Positions 49,199 to 58,234 are shown, counted from the first letter of the stretch. The stretch: DNA of 64,000 bases from Paracoccaceae bacterium (GCA_021741245.1 JAIOYF010000005.1:186001-250000); one strand, 5' to 3'. Numbers and translations: made by a program. Notes: generated from the sequence alone by a model not told the origin.

Positions 49199-49230
49199 CC
49201 CCATGCATGCCCCGCTTTGGGCGGTCAGCC

Positions 49231-50508
49231 TCAGGCCACGCGGGCGGCGGCGACGGCCTCTTCCAGAATATCCATGGCTTCGGCGAAATGGGCATCGGGA
49301 ATGGTGATGGGTGCCAAAAAGCGCACCACATTGCCGTAAACCCCACAGGTCAGCAGGATCAGGCCGCGCTTTTGCGCCTCCATCCTGACGCGATTGGTAA
49401 AGCCCGCGTCGGGCTCATGGTTGCTGGGGTTGGCAAATTCCACCGCCACCATGAAACCGGGGCCACGGATATCGACAATCTCGGGCGTGGTTGAACGGAT
49501 CGATTCCAGCCGTTGCTTCAGACGGCTGCCAAGCTCATTGGCGCGGCCACACAGGTCTTCTTCCTCGATCACGTCCAGCACGGCATTGGCGGCGGCGATG
49601 CCCAAGGGGTTGCCCGCATAGGTGCCGCCCAGACCTCCGGGATTGGCTGCATCCATGATCTCGGCGCGGCCCGTCACAGCGGCCAAAGGCAGACCGCCCG
49701 CCAAGCCCTTGGCCATGGTCGTCAGATCGGCGGCAACGCCATAAGCCTCCATCGCAAACAGCGCACCCGTGCGGGCAAAGCCTGTCTGCACCTCATCGGC
49801 GATCATCACGATGCCATGCTTGTCGCACAGCGCGCGGATGGCGCGGACCAGATCGGCAGGCGCGGGGTAAAAGCCACCCTCACCCTGCACGGGCTCAAAG
49901 ATGATCGCCGCGACGCGGGCCGGGTCCAGATCGGCCTTGAACAGCTTTTCCATCCCCGCCATCGCGTCCTTGGTCGAAATCCCATGCACATCCATCGGGA
50001 AGGGCACGTGATAGACATCGGGCATCATCGACCCGAAGCCCTTTTTATAGGGCTCCACCTTGCCGGTCAGCGACATGCCCATGAAGGTCCGGCCATGGAA
50101 CCCGCCGCCAAAGGCTATCACCGCATTGCGGCCCGTGGCGATACGGGCGATCTTGACCGCATTCTCGCAGGCCTCGGCCCCGGTGGTGACAAAGATCGTC
50201 TTCTTGGTGAAATCGCCCGGCACCAGCGTATTCAGACGCTCGGCCAGACGGATATAGGGCTCATAGGGCATGACCTGATGGCAGGTATGGGTAAAGCGGC
50301 CCATCTGTTCGGTGACGGCGGCCATCACCTTTGGATGGCAATGCCCGGTGTTGACCACAGCGATACCAGCGGCAAAATCGATATAGCGATTGCCCTCGAT
50401 ATCCCAGACTTCGGCGTTCAATGCGCGATCGACATAGATCTGCGTCATCATTCCAACCCCGCGTGAGATCGCATCATCCCGGCGGCGCGCTACATCTGCA
50501 TTCAACAT
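49231..50508 (-). CDS. gabT: 4-aminobutyrate--2-oxoglutarate transaminase
   Basis: A 425-residue class III aminotransferase. It contains WDIEGNRYIDFAAGIAVVNTGHCHP, VTTGAEACENAVKIAR, GGGFHGRTFMGMSLTGKVEPYKKGFG, AAIIFEPVQGEGGFYPAP, GIVMIADEVQTGFARTG and the PLP Lys in LTTMAKGLAGGLPLAAVTGR, all typical for GabT. It transfers the amino group of GABA (or 5-aminovalerate) to 2-oxoglutarate. No gabD is next to it. The ATG at 50508 is the family start; a much longer frame upstream is not coding. It is divergent from dprA with 178 bp between. Confidence 0.92.
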   Translation of the reverse strand: MLNADVARRRDDAISRGVGMMTQIYVDRALNAEVWDIEGNRYIDFAAGIAVVNTGHCHPKVMAAVTEQMGRFTHTCHQVMPYEPYIRLAERLNTLVPGDFTKKTIFVTTGAEACENAVKIARIATGRNAVIAFGGGFHGRTFMGMSLTGKVEPYKKGFGSMMPDVYHVPFPMDVHGISTKDAMAGMEKLFKADLDPARVAAIIFEPVQGEGGFYPAPADLVRAIRALCDKHGIVMIADEVQTGFARTGALFAMEAYGVAADLTTMAKGLAGGLPLAAVTGRAEIMDAANPGGLGGTYAGNPLGIAAANAVLDVIEEEDLCGRANELGSRLKQRLESIRSTTPEIVDIRGPGFMVAVEFANPSNHEPDAGFTNRVRMEAQKRGLILLTCGVYGNVVRFLAPITIPDAHFAEAMDILEEAVAAARVA

Positions 50509-50624
50509 GGTCTGACTCCAAACTGGTCCATCGTTGGGCCTTTTCGTCATTTGATCAAAAACAGTCGGCCAGTGCAATCGGCATAGCGACAGGCTTTGAT
50601 GCGTTTTCGCCCTTTGGTGCCGCG

Positions 50625-50671
50625 ATTCACCTCCTGTTAACCCTGAGCGGTGCAGGGTGGGAGTCGCGAAT
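50625..50671. repeat. Nested inverted repeat upstream of dprA
   Basis: Three nested pairings occur: ATTC/GAAT (50625-28, 50668-71), CTCC/GGAG (50631-34, 50660-63) and ACCCTG/CAGGGT (50640-45, 50653-58). The structure would end 16 bases before the dprA ATG. It may affect the dprA leader or the divergent gabT promoter. Confidence 0.4.
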
Positions 50672-50686
50672 GAGACAAGGGCACAC

Positions 50687-51850
50687 ATGGGACTGACCTC
50701 CAAACCCACACCCCACCACACCCCCCTGGACGATGATCCGTTGGAGTGTCTGCGCCTCATTCGTTCCCGCAGGGTGGGCCCGGTGACATGGCATCGCCTG
50801 ATCGCGGAACATGGCACCGCCAAAGCCGCGCTTGCCGCCCTGCCCGAGATTGCGCGCAGCGCAGGGGTTGAGAATTACGCGATCTGCCCGCTGGAGGTGG
50901 TGCGCCATGAAATGGCGCAGGCCCGTCTGGTGGGGGCGGTGATGCTGGCCCATGGGCAGGCAAGCTATCCGACTTCGCTTTGCGATCTGCCCGACGCGCC
51001 GCCCGTTTTATGGGCCCAAGGCGACGTTACCCTCATGCACCGCCCGATGGTCGCCATGGTGGGCGCCCGCAATGCCTCCAGCCTTGGCCTGCGCATGGCG
51101 CGGCGTCTGGCCGATGGCTTGGGGCAGGCGGGACTGGTCATCGTCTCGGGCCTTGCGCGCGGCATTGATGCCGAGGCGCATCGCGCCGCGATGGCGACAG
51201 GCACCGTGGCGGTGCAGGCGGGCGGGGTGGACGTGCCTTACCCCGAAGAAAACGCCGAACTGGCCGAGGAGATTCGCGCCAAGGGCTGCCGCATTTCCGA
51301 ACAACCCATGGGGATGCAACCGCAGGCCCGGCATTTCCCGCTGCGCAATCGCATCGTCTCTGGCCTGTCGCGCGCCGTTGTGGTGGTGGAGGCGGCGGCG
51401 CGATCCGGGTCCTTGATCACCGCGAAAACCGCGCTGGATCAGGGGCGCGATGTGCTGGCCGTGCCGGGCCATCCCTTTGATGCGCGCGCCTCGGGCTGCA
51501 ACATGCTGCTGCGCGATGGTGCAATCCTCGTGCGCGGCCCGCAAGACGTGCTGGAGGTTGTGGGTGGGCAGGTCCTGACCTTTCCGCAAGCCGTGGCCGA
51601 CCACGCCCCGCCCCAACCGGACCCCCCGCTGCCGGGGCCGGTTCCGGCCCGGCGACCGCTGTCCGATATCGCGCAGATCCACAGCCAGATCCTTGCCCGC
51701 CTTGGCCCCAGCCCCTTGGCCGAGGATCAGCTGATCCGCGACCTTGCCCTTCCCCCCGCAACCGTCGCCCAACAGTTGCTGACACTGGAACTCGAAGGGC
51801 GTGTGCACCGTGCGCCGGGCGGTCTGCTCAGCCGTCTGGATGAGGGCTGA
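50687..51850 (+). CDS. dprA: DNA-processing protein DprA
   Basis: A 387-residue DprA/Smf. It has an N-terminal helical domain (LIRSRRVGPVTWHRLIAEHGTAKAALAALPEI), the Rossmann core (VGARNASSLGLRMARRLADGLGQAGLVIVSGLARGIDAEAHRAAM, TVAVQAGGVDVPYPEEN, FPLRNRIVSGLSRAVVVVEAAARSGSLITA) and a C-terminal winged helix (IHSQILARLGPSPLAEDQLIRDLALPPATVAQQLLTLELEGRV). It binds incoming single-stranded DNA and loads RecA during transformation; in non-competent bacteria its role is less clear. AAGGG stands 6 bases before the ATG. A proline-rich linker joins core and winged helix. Confidence 0.95.
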   Translation: MGLTSKPTPHHTPLDDDPLECLRLIRSRRVGPVTWHRLIAEHGTAKAALAALPEIARSAGVENYAICPLEVVRHEMAQARLVGAVMLAHGQASYPTSLCDLPDAPPVLWAQGDVTLMHRPMVAMVGARNASSLGLRMARRLADGLGQAGLVIVSGLARGIDAEAHRAAMATGTVAVQAGGVDVPYPEENAELAEEIRAKGCRISEQPMGMQPQARHFPLRNRIVSGLSRAVVVVEAAARSGSLITAKTALDQGRDVLAVPGHPFDARASGCNMLLRDGAILVRGPQDVLEVVGGQVLTFPQAVADHAPPQPDPPLPGPVPARRPLSDIAQIHSQILARLGPSPLAEDQLIRDLALPPATVAQQLLTLELEGRVHRAPGGLLSRLDEG

Positions 51851-51880
51851 TCGCGGTTTTCCCCCTGCCATAACCCCGCC

Positions 51881-51902
51881 GTCACCGGGATTCTGCGGTG
51901 AC
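51881..51902 (+). terminator. Hairpin after dprA
   Basis: GTCACCG-GGATTCTG-CGGTGAC is a perfect 7-bp stem 31 bp after the dprA stop, upstream of the candidate topA promoter. Confidence 0.45.
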
Positions 51903-51915
51903 CCAGATTGCTGCA

Positions 51916-51945
51916 TTGACATTCCGGCGTCTTCACCCACATCTT
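51916..51945 (+). promoter_or_regulatory. Candidate topA promoter
   Basis: A perfect TTGACA lies at 51916-51921. With an 18-base spacer the -10 would be CATCTT at 51940-51945, a weak match, leaving a leader of about 30 bases before the topA ATG. Confidence 0.35.
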
Positions 51946-51982
51946 GCCGCGCCTCTTGGGGCTTTGTGGAAAAGGGATATTC

Positions 51983-54709
51983 ATGGCTGTCGTTGTTGTC
52001 GAATCTCCGGCCAAGGCCAAGACAATTAACAAATATTTGGGCTCCGATTATACGGTCCTTGCCTCCTATGGCCATGTCCGCGATCTGCCACCAAAGGATG
52101 GCTCGGTCGATACCGACAACGATTTTGAGATGAAATGGGAGGTCGCGGCCGACAGCAAAAAGCACATCCGTGCCATCGCCGAGGCGCTGAAGACCGACGA
52201 TACCTTGATCCTTGCCACCGACCCTGATCGTGAGGGCGAGGCGATTTCCTGGCACCTGCAAGAGGCGCTCGCCTCCTCCATCAAAAAGGGCAAAAAGGTC
52301 AGCCGCGTCACCTTTAACGCCATCACCAAGGATGCGGTGACGTTGGCGATGAAGAACCCGCGCCAGATCGACACCCCATTGGTGGAGGCTTATCTGGCCC
52401 GCCGCGCGCTGGATTATCTGGTGGGCTTTACCCTGTCGCCCGTGCTTTGGCGCAAATTGCCGGGCGCGAAATCTGCAGGCCGCGTGCAATCGGTCTGTCT
52501 GCGCCTGATCGTGGAGCGCGAACTGGAGATCGAGGCCTTTGACGCCCGCGAATACTGGACCGTAAGCGCCGCCCTGACCACCCCGCGCGGGCAGGACTAT
52601 GAGGCCCGCCTGACCATTCTTGGCGGCAAGAAACTGGATAAATTCGACATTCCCACCGTGGAAGCCGCCGATCTGGCGGTACAGGCTGTCACATCTCGAA
52701 CACTCAGCGTGCTATCGGTCGAATCCAAACCCGCCGCCCGCAACCCGCACCCGCCCTTCATGACCTCGACCCTGCAACAAGAGGCCAGCCGCAAACTCGG
52801 CATGGGCGCGAAACAATGCATGAGCACCGCGCAGCGCCTCTATGAGGCCGGGCACATCACCTATATGCGGACCGACGGCATCGACATGGCCCCCGAGGCC
52901 GTGACCGCCGCCCGCGCCGAAATCACCCGCCGTTTTGGCGCGCCCTATGTTCCCGACACGCCGCGCATCTACAAGAACAAGGCCAAGAATGCGCAAGAAG
53001 CGCATGAATGCATCCGCCCCACCGACATGGCCGCCGCCCCGGAATCGCTGCGCCTGACGGAAAAGGATCAGGCAAATCTGTATGACCTGATCTGGAAACG
53101 CACGATTGCAAGCCAGATGTCGGCGGCGCGAATGGAACGCACCACGGTCGATGTTGGCAGCACCGATGGGCAAGTGGGCCTGCGCGCCACCGGTCAGGTC
53201 GTGATGTTCGATGGCTTTCTCAAGGTCTATGACGAAGGCCGCGATGATGAGGGCGAAGATGACGCCCGCCTGCCCCAGATCATGCAAGGCGAGGCCGCAA
53301 CCCCCCGTGCCGGGGCGTTCAAGGCGGCCTTTGCCAAATCGCGCAACGCCGATCAGGCCGCTGTGCTTGATACGGTCAGCGACACCCGCCACGCCGCAGC
53401 CGTGATCAGCTCCAATGCCGCAATCCTTGCCAGCCAAAGCTTTACCCAACCGCCGCCGCGCTATACCGAGGCCACGCTTGTCAAGCGGATGGAAGAACTA
53501 GGGATCGGTCGCCCCTCCACCTATGCCAGCGTTTTGTCCACGATTCAGGATCGCGAATATGTCCGCAAGGACAAGAACCGCCTGATCCCTGAAGACAAGG
53601 GGCGCTTGGTCACGGCCTTTTTGACCAACTTCTTCCGCCGCTATGTCGAGTATGACTTCACCGCCGATCTTGAGACGCAGCTTGATGATGTCTCGGCGGG
53701 TGAGCGGGATTACAAAGAGGTTCTCAGCCGCTTCTGGCGCGATTTTTCCGCGGCCATTGCCGAAACGGCCGAGCTTCGTATTACCGAAGTGCTGGACAAG
53801 ATTGACGAATTCCTGTCCCCCCACCTCTACCCGCTGCGGGCAGACGGGTCTGATCCACGGGTCTGCCCAACCTGCGGCAATGGGCAGCTTCACCTCAAGA
53901 CAGCGCGCTCTGGGAGCGCCTTCATCGGCTGCGGCAATTACCCCGAATGCCGCTATACCCGCCCGCTTTCAGGCGGAGGAGAGGGTGGCAGCGCCGATGG
54001 CCGTATCCTTGGCGTGGACGAGGCGGGGCTGGAAATCAGCCTGCGCGCGGGCCGCTTTGGCCCCTATGTGCAACGTGGTGAGGCCACCGAAGAAAAGCCC
54101 AAGCCTGACCGCGCCAGCCTGCCCAAGGGCTGGGGTGCCGATAGCCTGACGCTGGACCGGGCCTTGGATTTGCTGGGCCTGCCCCGCCTGATCGGCCCGC
54201 ACCCCGAAGACAGCCAACCGGTGGAGGCCGGGATCGGCCGCTATGGACCGTTCATCAAGCATGGCAGCGTCTATGCCAATATCCCCGAGGTTGAAGAGGT
54301 TTTCATCATCGGGATGAACCGCGCCATGGAAGTCCTCGCCCAAAAGGCCAGCCGTGGCCGCGGGGCCAGCGCCCCGGCAGAGCCGATAAAGGCGCTTGGG
54401 CCGCACCCCGATGGCGGTGAGATTCAGGTGATGCCGGGCCGCTATGGGCCTTATGTCAAATGGGAAAAGGTCAACGCGACCCTTCCCAAGGATATCGCTC
54501 CTGAAGATGTGACGCTGGAACAGGCGCTGGAGTTGATTGCCGCCAAGGGCGGGACCAAGAAAAAAGCCGCGGCCAAGAAAGCCCCCGCCAAAAAGGCAGC
54601 TCCTGCCAAAAAAGCGGCGGCCAAGCCAGCGGCGGCAAAGCCTGCAGCGGCCAAGAAACCGGCAGCAAAGGCCGCCACCGCCAAAAAACCAACCAAGCCA
54701 AAGGACTAG
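51983..54709 (+). CDS. topA: DNA topoisomerase I
   Basis: A 908-residue type IA topoisomerase. The Toprim domain is N-terminal (VVVESPAKAKTINKYLG, LATDPDREGEAISWHL), and the active-site Tyr is in HITYMRTDGIDM. Central domains follow (VEAYLARRALDYLVGFTLSPVLWRKL). One zinc-ribbon element (CPTCGNGQ... GCGNYPECRYT) and repeated glycine-rich C-terminal modules (RFGPYVQRGE, RYGPFIKHGS, RYGPYVKWEKV) come next. The last about 45 residues are a Lys/Ala/Pro-rich tail of K-K-A-A-A-K-like repeats, which probably binds DNA nonspecifically. It relaxes negative supercoils and is expected to be essential. The dprA-topA order is common. Confidence 0.97.
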   Translation: MAVVVVESPAKAKTINKYLGSDYTVLASYGHVRDLPPKDGSVDTDNDFEMKWEVAADSKKHIRAIAEALKTDDTLILATDPDREGEAISWHLQEALASSIKKGKKVSRVTFNAITKDAVTLAMKNPRQIDTPLVEAYLARRALDYLVGFTLSPVLWRKLPGAKSAGRVQSVCLRLIVERELEIEAFDAREYWTVSAALTTPRGQDYEARLTILGGKKLDKFDIPTVEAADLAVQAVTSRTLSVLSVESKPAARNPHPPFMTSTLQQEASRKLGMGAKQCMSTAQRLYEAGHITYMRTDGIDMAPEAVTAARAEITRRFGAPYVPDTPRIYKNKAKNAQEAHECIRPTDMAAAPESLRLTEKDQANLYDLIWKRTIASQMSAARMERTTVDVGSTDGQVGLRATGQVVMFDGFLKVYDEGRDDEGEDDARLPQIMQGEAATPRAGAFKAAFAKSRNADQAAVLDTVSDTRHAAAVISSNAAILASQSFTQPPPRYTEATLVKRMEELGIGRPSTYASVLSTIQDREYVRKDKNRLIPEDKGRLVTAFLTNFFRRYVEYDFTADLETQLDDVSAGERDYKEVLSRFWRDFSAAIAETAELRITEVLDKIDEFLSPHLYPLRADGSDPRVCPTCGNGQLHLKTARSGSAFIGCGNYPECRYTRPLSGGGEGGSADGRILGVDEAGLEISLRAGRFGPYVQRGEATEEKPKPDRASLPKGWGADSLTLDRALDLLGLPRLIGPHPEDSQPVEAGIGRYGPFIKHGSVYANIPEVEEVFIIGMNRAMEVLAQKASRGRGASAPAEPIKALGPHPDGGEIQVMPGRYGPYVKWEKVNATLPKDIAPEDVTLEQALELIAAKGGTKKKAAAKKAPAKKAAPAKKAAAKPAAAKPAAAKKPAAKAATAKKPTKPKD

Positions 54710-54725
54710 GGCCGCCCGGCCCTAG
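54706..54725. terminator. Terminator between topA and the peroxidase-like gene
   Basis: CTAGGGCC and GGCCCTAG (54706-54713, 54718-54725) form a perfect 8-bp stem with loop GCCC that includes the topA stop codon. It sits between convergent genes and can serve both. Confidence 0.6.
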
Positions 54726-54737
54726 GCACCACCCGCA

Positions 54738-55328
54738 CTACGCTTTCGCGGGCAACGGGCTGCGCCCCATCAGGTAAAACGCCTCATTCGGGCGAACCGA
54801 GGCCATGTTGGCAATCCTGTTGGACATGCCAAAAAACGCGCTGATCGCCCCGATGTCCCAAATCTCGTCTTGGGTAAAGCCAGCGGCGGCCAGCGCCGCG
54901 TGATCCTCTGGCCCCACCTCCTGCGCCTGCAGGGCAATCTTGACGGCATAGGCCAGCATGGCCCGTTCGCGCGGGGTCAGATCGGCCTTGCGCCAATTGA
55001 CCGCCACCTGATCGGCAATCAGCGGGTTGCGCGCCCGGATGCGCAAAATGGCCCCATGGGCCACAACGCAATATTGGCAACTGTTCTCGGCGCTGGTCGC
55101 CACCACGATCATCTCGCGCTCGGCCTTGGTCAGGCCACCGGGCCGCTCCATCAAGGCGTCATGGTAATCCATAAAGGCGCGCAATTCCTCGGGCCGATGC
55201 GCCATGGCCAGAAAGACATTGGGCACAAAGCCTGATTTGTCGGAAATCAGGGTGATGCGGCCGCGCAGATCCTCGGGCAAATCGGCGAGATCGGCCAAAG
55301 GAAAGCTGCTGATGGGGTGATCGCTCAT
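54738..55328 (-). CDS. Peroxidase-related (AhpD/CMD-like) protein
   Basis: A 196-residue protein of the carboxymuconolactone decarboxylase / AhpD superfamily, the type called uncharacterised peroxidase-related enzyme. The active site motif is SAENSCQYCVVAHGAILR with the C-x-x-C pair and His, as in AhpD, and the C-terminus DEIWDIGAISAFFGMSNRIANM is typical. It could act in thiol-dependent peroxide reduction. Its ATG at 55328 overlaps the stop of choV, so it is the last gene of the choline ABC operon, which is an unusual place for it. Confidence 0.85.
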   Translation of the reverse strand: MSDHPISSFPLADLADLPEDLRGRITLISDKSGFVPNVFLAMAHRPEELRAFMDYHDALMERPGGLTKAEREMIVVATSAENSCQYCVVAHGAILRIRARNPLIADQVAVNWRKADLTPRERAMLAYAVKIALQAQEVGPEDHAALAAAGFTQDEIWDIGAISAFFGMSNRIANMASVRPNEAFYLMGRSPLPAKA

Positions 55329-56359
55329 GCCTGCCGCTCCCCGCGCGGATTGATCAGCCGCCCCATGACAGCGCCTGCACGCAACACACCAATCTGGGTG
55401 CCATTTTCGGTCACCGCAATTTCCGCCGCCCCATCGCGCATGGCGGCCATGATCTCCTTGACCGGCGTTTCGGCCTCCACCGCGAGCGATCCGGTCGAGG
55501 TGCCCGGCACCATCACATCCCGCGCCGTCAGCACCGACAGCGGGTTCATATGGGCCACGAATTCCGCCACATATTCCGACACCGGATTGGCGATGATCTC
55601 CCGCGCCGTGCCAATCTGCACAATGCGCCCCCCCTCCATCAAGGCGATGCGATTGCCGATCTTGAACGCCTCATCCAGATCGTGGCTGACAAAGATGATG
55701 GTGCGCTTCAACTTGGCCTGCAGGTCTAGCAGCTCGTCTTGCAACCGCGCCCGGATCAGCGGATCCAGCGCGCTAAAGGGCTCATCCATCAACAGGATCG
55801 GCGCTTCGGTCGCAAAGGCGCGGGCAAGGCCCACCCGCTGCTGCATCCCGCCCGAAAGCTCCCCCACCCGCCGCTCGGCCCATTGCGACAGGTTCACCAA
55901 GGCCAGTTGCTGATCCACCCGCTGCTTGCGCTCGGCCACCGACATCCCCGCCAGTTCCAGCCCAAGCCCTACATTCTCGCGCACGCTGCGCCATGGCAGC
56001 AGACCAAATTGCTGAAACACCATGGCAATCCGGCTCAGCCGCAGGCGGCGCAGCGTGGCCGGATCGGCCTGGGTGACAGAGATCATCTTGGCCCCGTCAT
56101 GCACCCGCACCTCGCCGCGCACCACCGGGTTCAACGCATTCACCCCGCGCAACAGCGTGGATTTGCCCGATCCCGACAGCCCCATCAGCACAAGGATCTC
56201 CCCTTCGGCCACCGTCAGCGAACAGTCATGCACCCCCAGAACCTGCCCGCAGGCGCTTTGCACCTCGGCGCGGGACTTGCCCTGATCCATCAGCGGCAGC
56301 GCGCGGTCCGGGGCATCGCCAAAAACAATGCTGACCCGGTCAAACTCCACAACATTCAT
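55325..56359 (-). CDS. choV: Choline ABC transporter ATP-binding protein ChoV
   Basis: A 344-residue ATPase of the ProV/OpuAA/ChoV group: Walker A GLSGSGKST, Q-loop MVFQQFGLLPWRSVRENVGLGLELAG, signature LSGGMQQRVGLARA, Walker B ILLMDEPFSALDPLIR, switch His in VSHDLDEAFKIGNRIAL, and a C-terminal CBS-like domain (TPVKEIMAAMRDGAAEIAVTENGTQIGVLRAG). It hydrolyses ATP for the choline/betaine permease. The start overlaps the choW stop by 4 bp and its stop overlaps the peroxidase-like gene by 4 bp. Confidence 0.92.
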   Translation of the reverse strand: MNVVEFDRVSIVFGDAPDRALPLMDQGKSRAEVQSACGQVLGVHDCSLTVAEGEILVLMGLSGSGKSTLLRGVNALNPVVRGEVRVHDGAKMISVTQADPATLRRLRLSRIAMVFQQFGLLPWRSVRENVGLGLELAGMSVAERKQRVDQQLALVNLSQWAERRVGELSGGMQQRVGLARAFATEAPILLMDEPFSALDPLIRARLQDELLDLQAKLKRTIIFVSHDLDEAFKIGNRIALMEGGRIVQIGTAREIIANPVSEYVAEFVAHMNPLSVLTARDVMVPGTSTGSLAVEAETPVKEIMAAMRDGAAEIAVTENGTQIGVLRAGAVMGRLINPRGERQA

Positions 56360-57195
56360 CGGCTTACCCTCAGCATCCGGTCCAGCAAGATGGCCACGAC
56401 AACGATGATGAACCCCGATTCAAAGCCAAGCGCCGTGTTGACACTGTTCAGCGCCCGCACCACCGGCACCCCCAGCCCATTCGCGCCCACAAGGGCCGCG
56501 ATCACCACCATCGACAGCGACAGCATGATGGTCTGGTTCAGCCCCGCCATGATCTGGGGAAAGGCATAGGGCAATTCCACCTTCCACAGCCGCTGGCTCG
56601 GTGTCGCGCCAAAGGCGGTTGCGGCCTCCAACAGCGCCGTCGGGGTCGAGGATACCCCCAGATGCGTCAGACGGATCGGCGCGGGCAGCACGAAAATCAC
56701 CGTGGCAATCAGACCCGGCACCGCGCCCAGGCCAAAGAACACGATCGCCGGAATCAGATAGACAAAGGTCGGCAAGGTCTGCATCAGGTCGAGCACCGGA
56801 ACCATGGCGCTGTAAAGCCGCGGCCGATGCGCCGCGGCAATGCCAATCGGCACCCCCAGCCCCATGCAGACCACACAAGACGACAAGATCAAGGTCAGGC
56901 TTTCGGTGGTGGGCTTCCAATAACCTTGGTTCAGAATGAACAAAAACCCCACAAAGACGCCAAGACAAACCTTCCAATTGCGCTGCAATGCCCAGGTCAG
57001 CCCCACGAAAAACGCAATGATCACAAGGGGGTGGGGGGTCTGCAACAGCCACAGGATGCCAGCGATCAACCCTTCCATCATGGCCGATATGGCATCAAAC
57101 AGCGGGCCAAGGTTTTCGTTCATCCAGCCAAAGACGGCCTTGGCGGCCTTGCCGACGGGAATTTTGTGATCGGTCAGCCAGTCCAGCACAGCCAT
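56356..57195 (-). CDS. choW: Choline ABC transporter permease ChoW
   Basis: A 279-residue ProW/ChoW-like permease with about six transmembrane helices (ILWLLQTPHPLVIIAFFVGL onward). It carries the EAA motif region ALLEAATAFGATPSQRLWKVELPYAFPQIMAGLNQTIMLSLSMVVIAALVGANGLG, where it contacts ChoV. MDQ-like PVLDLMQTLPTFVYLIPAIVFFGLG is characteristic of the betaine/choline group. It forms the inner membrane channel for choline. It follows choX after an 82-bp gap with a strong hairpin. Confidence 0.93.
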   Translation of the reverse strand: MAVLDWLTDHKIPVGKAAKAVFGWMNENLGPLFDAISAMMEGLIAGILWLLQTPHPLVIIAFFVGLTWALQRNWKVCLGVFVGFLFILNQGYWKPTTESLTLILSSCVVCMGLGVPIGIAAAHRPRLYSAMVPVLDLMQTLPTFVYLIPAIVFFGLGAVPGLIATVIFVLPAPIRLTHLGVSSTPTALLEAATAFGATPSQRLWKVELPYAFPQIMAGLNQTIMLSLSMVVIAALVGANGLGVPVVRALNSVNTALGFESGFIIVVVAILLDRMLRVSR

Positions 57196-57231
57196 GCCCC
57201 TTCATCTGTTCATAAATACCCCACGGGGGGT

Positions 57232-57254
57232 CCGGGGGGTGTGAAACCCCCCGG
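57232..57254 (-). repeat. Intercistronic hairpin between choX and choW
   Basis: CCGGGGGGT at 57232-57240 and ACCCCCCGG at 57246-57254 form a perfect 9-bp stem with a 5-base loop. Such structures between a binding protein and its permease gene usually stabilise the upstream mRNA. Confidence 0.65.
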
Positions 57255-57277
57255 TCCTGCCCGCAGCCATCAAGACA

Positions 57278-58198
57278 TCAGTTCAGGGCAGCAGAAACAG
57301 CCGCCTTGGCATCGCCACCATCTTTTGTGGTCACGCCCTCCAGCCAGCCTTCCCAAGTCGCCGGATTGGCGGCAAGCCAGGCCTTGGCGGCCTCTGTCGG
57401 ATCTGCACCATCGTTCAGGATCGCGCCCATGATCTCGTTTTCCATGGCCAGCGTGAAGCTCAGGTTGGTCAGCAGCTTGCCGGTGTTGGGGCATTCGGCG
57501 ACAAGGCCTGCACGGGTGTTGGTGAAGACGCTGCCCTCGGCCCCGAACCACTCTTCGCCGCCGCTCAGATAGGTCAACTCCATCGCCGCATTCATCGGAT
57601 GGGGGGCCCAGCCAAGGAACACAACCGGCTTGCCGTCTCCATCCAGATTGGCCGCCTGCGCCAGCATCCCGGCCTCGGAGCTTTCCACCAGTTCAAAGGC
57701 ACCCATGCCGAAATCATCGGCCGCGATCCGGTCAAGGATCAGACGGTTGCCATCATTGCCCGCCTCGATGCCATAGATCTTGCCTTCCAGCGCATCCTTG
57801 TTGGCGGCAAGGTCGGCAAAGCTCTTGATGCCAAGCGCGGCCCCGGCGGCATTGGTGGCAAGGGTATATTGCGTGCCCTTCAGGTTCTCGGCCACGACAT
57901 CAACGGTCTTTGCCTCGCGATAGGGGGCGATATCGGCCTCCATCGTCGGCATCCAGTTGCCAAGGAACACGTCAACATCGCCGCTGGCAAGGCCGGTATA
58001 GGTGACGGGCACGGACAAAAGCTTGGTTTCCGTCTCATAGCCAAGGGCGTTCAGCACAAGGCTGGTCGCCGCCGTGGTGGCCGTGATGTCGGTCCAGCCC
58101 ACATCCGAAAAGATGATCTTGTCACAGCCTTCGGCAAAGGCACTGCCCGCAAGGGCGAAGGTGACGGTGGTGGCAAGTAGTGTGGAACGAAGGGTCAT
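57278..58198 (-). CDS. choX: Choline ABC transporter substrate-binding protein ChoX
   Basis: A 306-residue periplasmic binding protein. The signal peptide is residues 1-22 ([22 protein letters not shown]), then [65 protein letters not shown], which contains the aromatic/acidic residues of the choline site in ChoX. Further blocks are [12 protein letters not shown] and [11 protein letters not shown]. The ATG at 58198 gives the signal peptide; an upstream ATG at 58261 would spoil it and run through the operator. It delivers choline to ChoW/ChoV. Transcription likely starts in the BetI-operator region shared with betI. Confidence 0.94.
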   Translation of the reverse strand: MTLRSTLLATTVTFALAGSAFAEGCDKIIFSDVGWTDITATTAATSLVLNALGYETETKLLSVPVTYTGLASGDVDVFLGNWMPTMEADIAPYREAKTVDVVAENLKGTQYTLATNAAGAALGIKSFADLAANKDALEGKIYGIEAGNDGNRLILDRIAADDFGMGAFELVESSEAGMLAQAANLDGDGKPVVFLGWAPHPMNAAMELTYLSGGEEWFGAEGSVFTNTRAGLVAECPNTGKLLTNLSFTLAMENEIMGAILNDGADPTEAAKAWLAANPATWEGWLEGVTTKDGGDAKAAVSAALN

Positions 58199-58220
58199 GA
58201 TTGCTCCCTGTTTTTTGTTG

Positions 58221-58234
58221 ATTGACGAGTCAAT
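58221..58234. promoter_or_regulatory. BetI-type operator
   Basis: ATTGAC-GA-GTCAAT is a perfect dyad, extended to TTGATTGACGAGTCAATAAA-like sequence, and resembles the known BetI site of E. coli. It lies between divergent choX and betI, 22 bp from the choX start, and should control both directions. Confidence 0.75.

Noticed and set aside
47741-49230. BioR operator near bioMNY
   Set aside because: No TTAT-ATAA-type palindrome was found before bioM or bioY.
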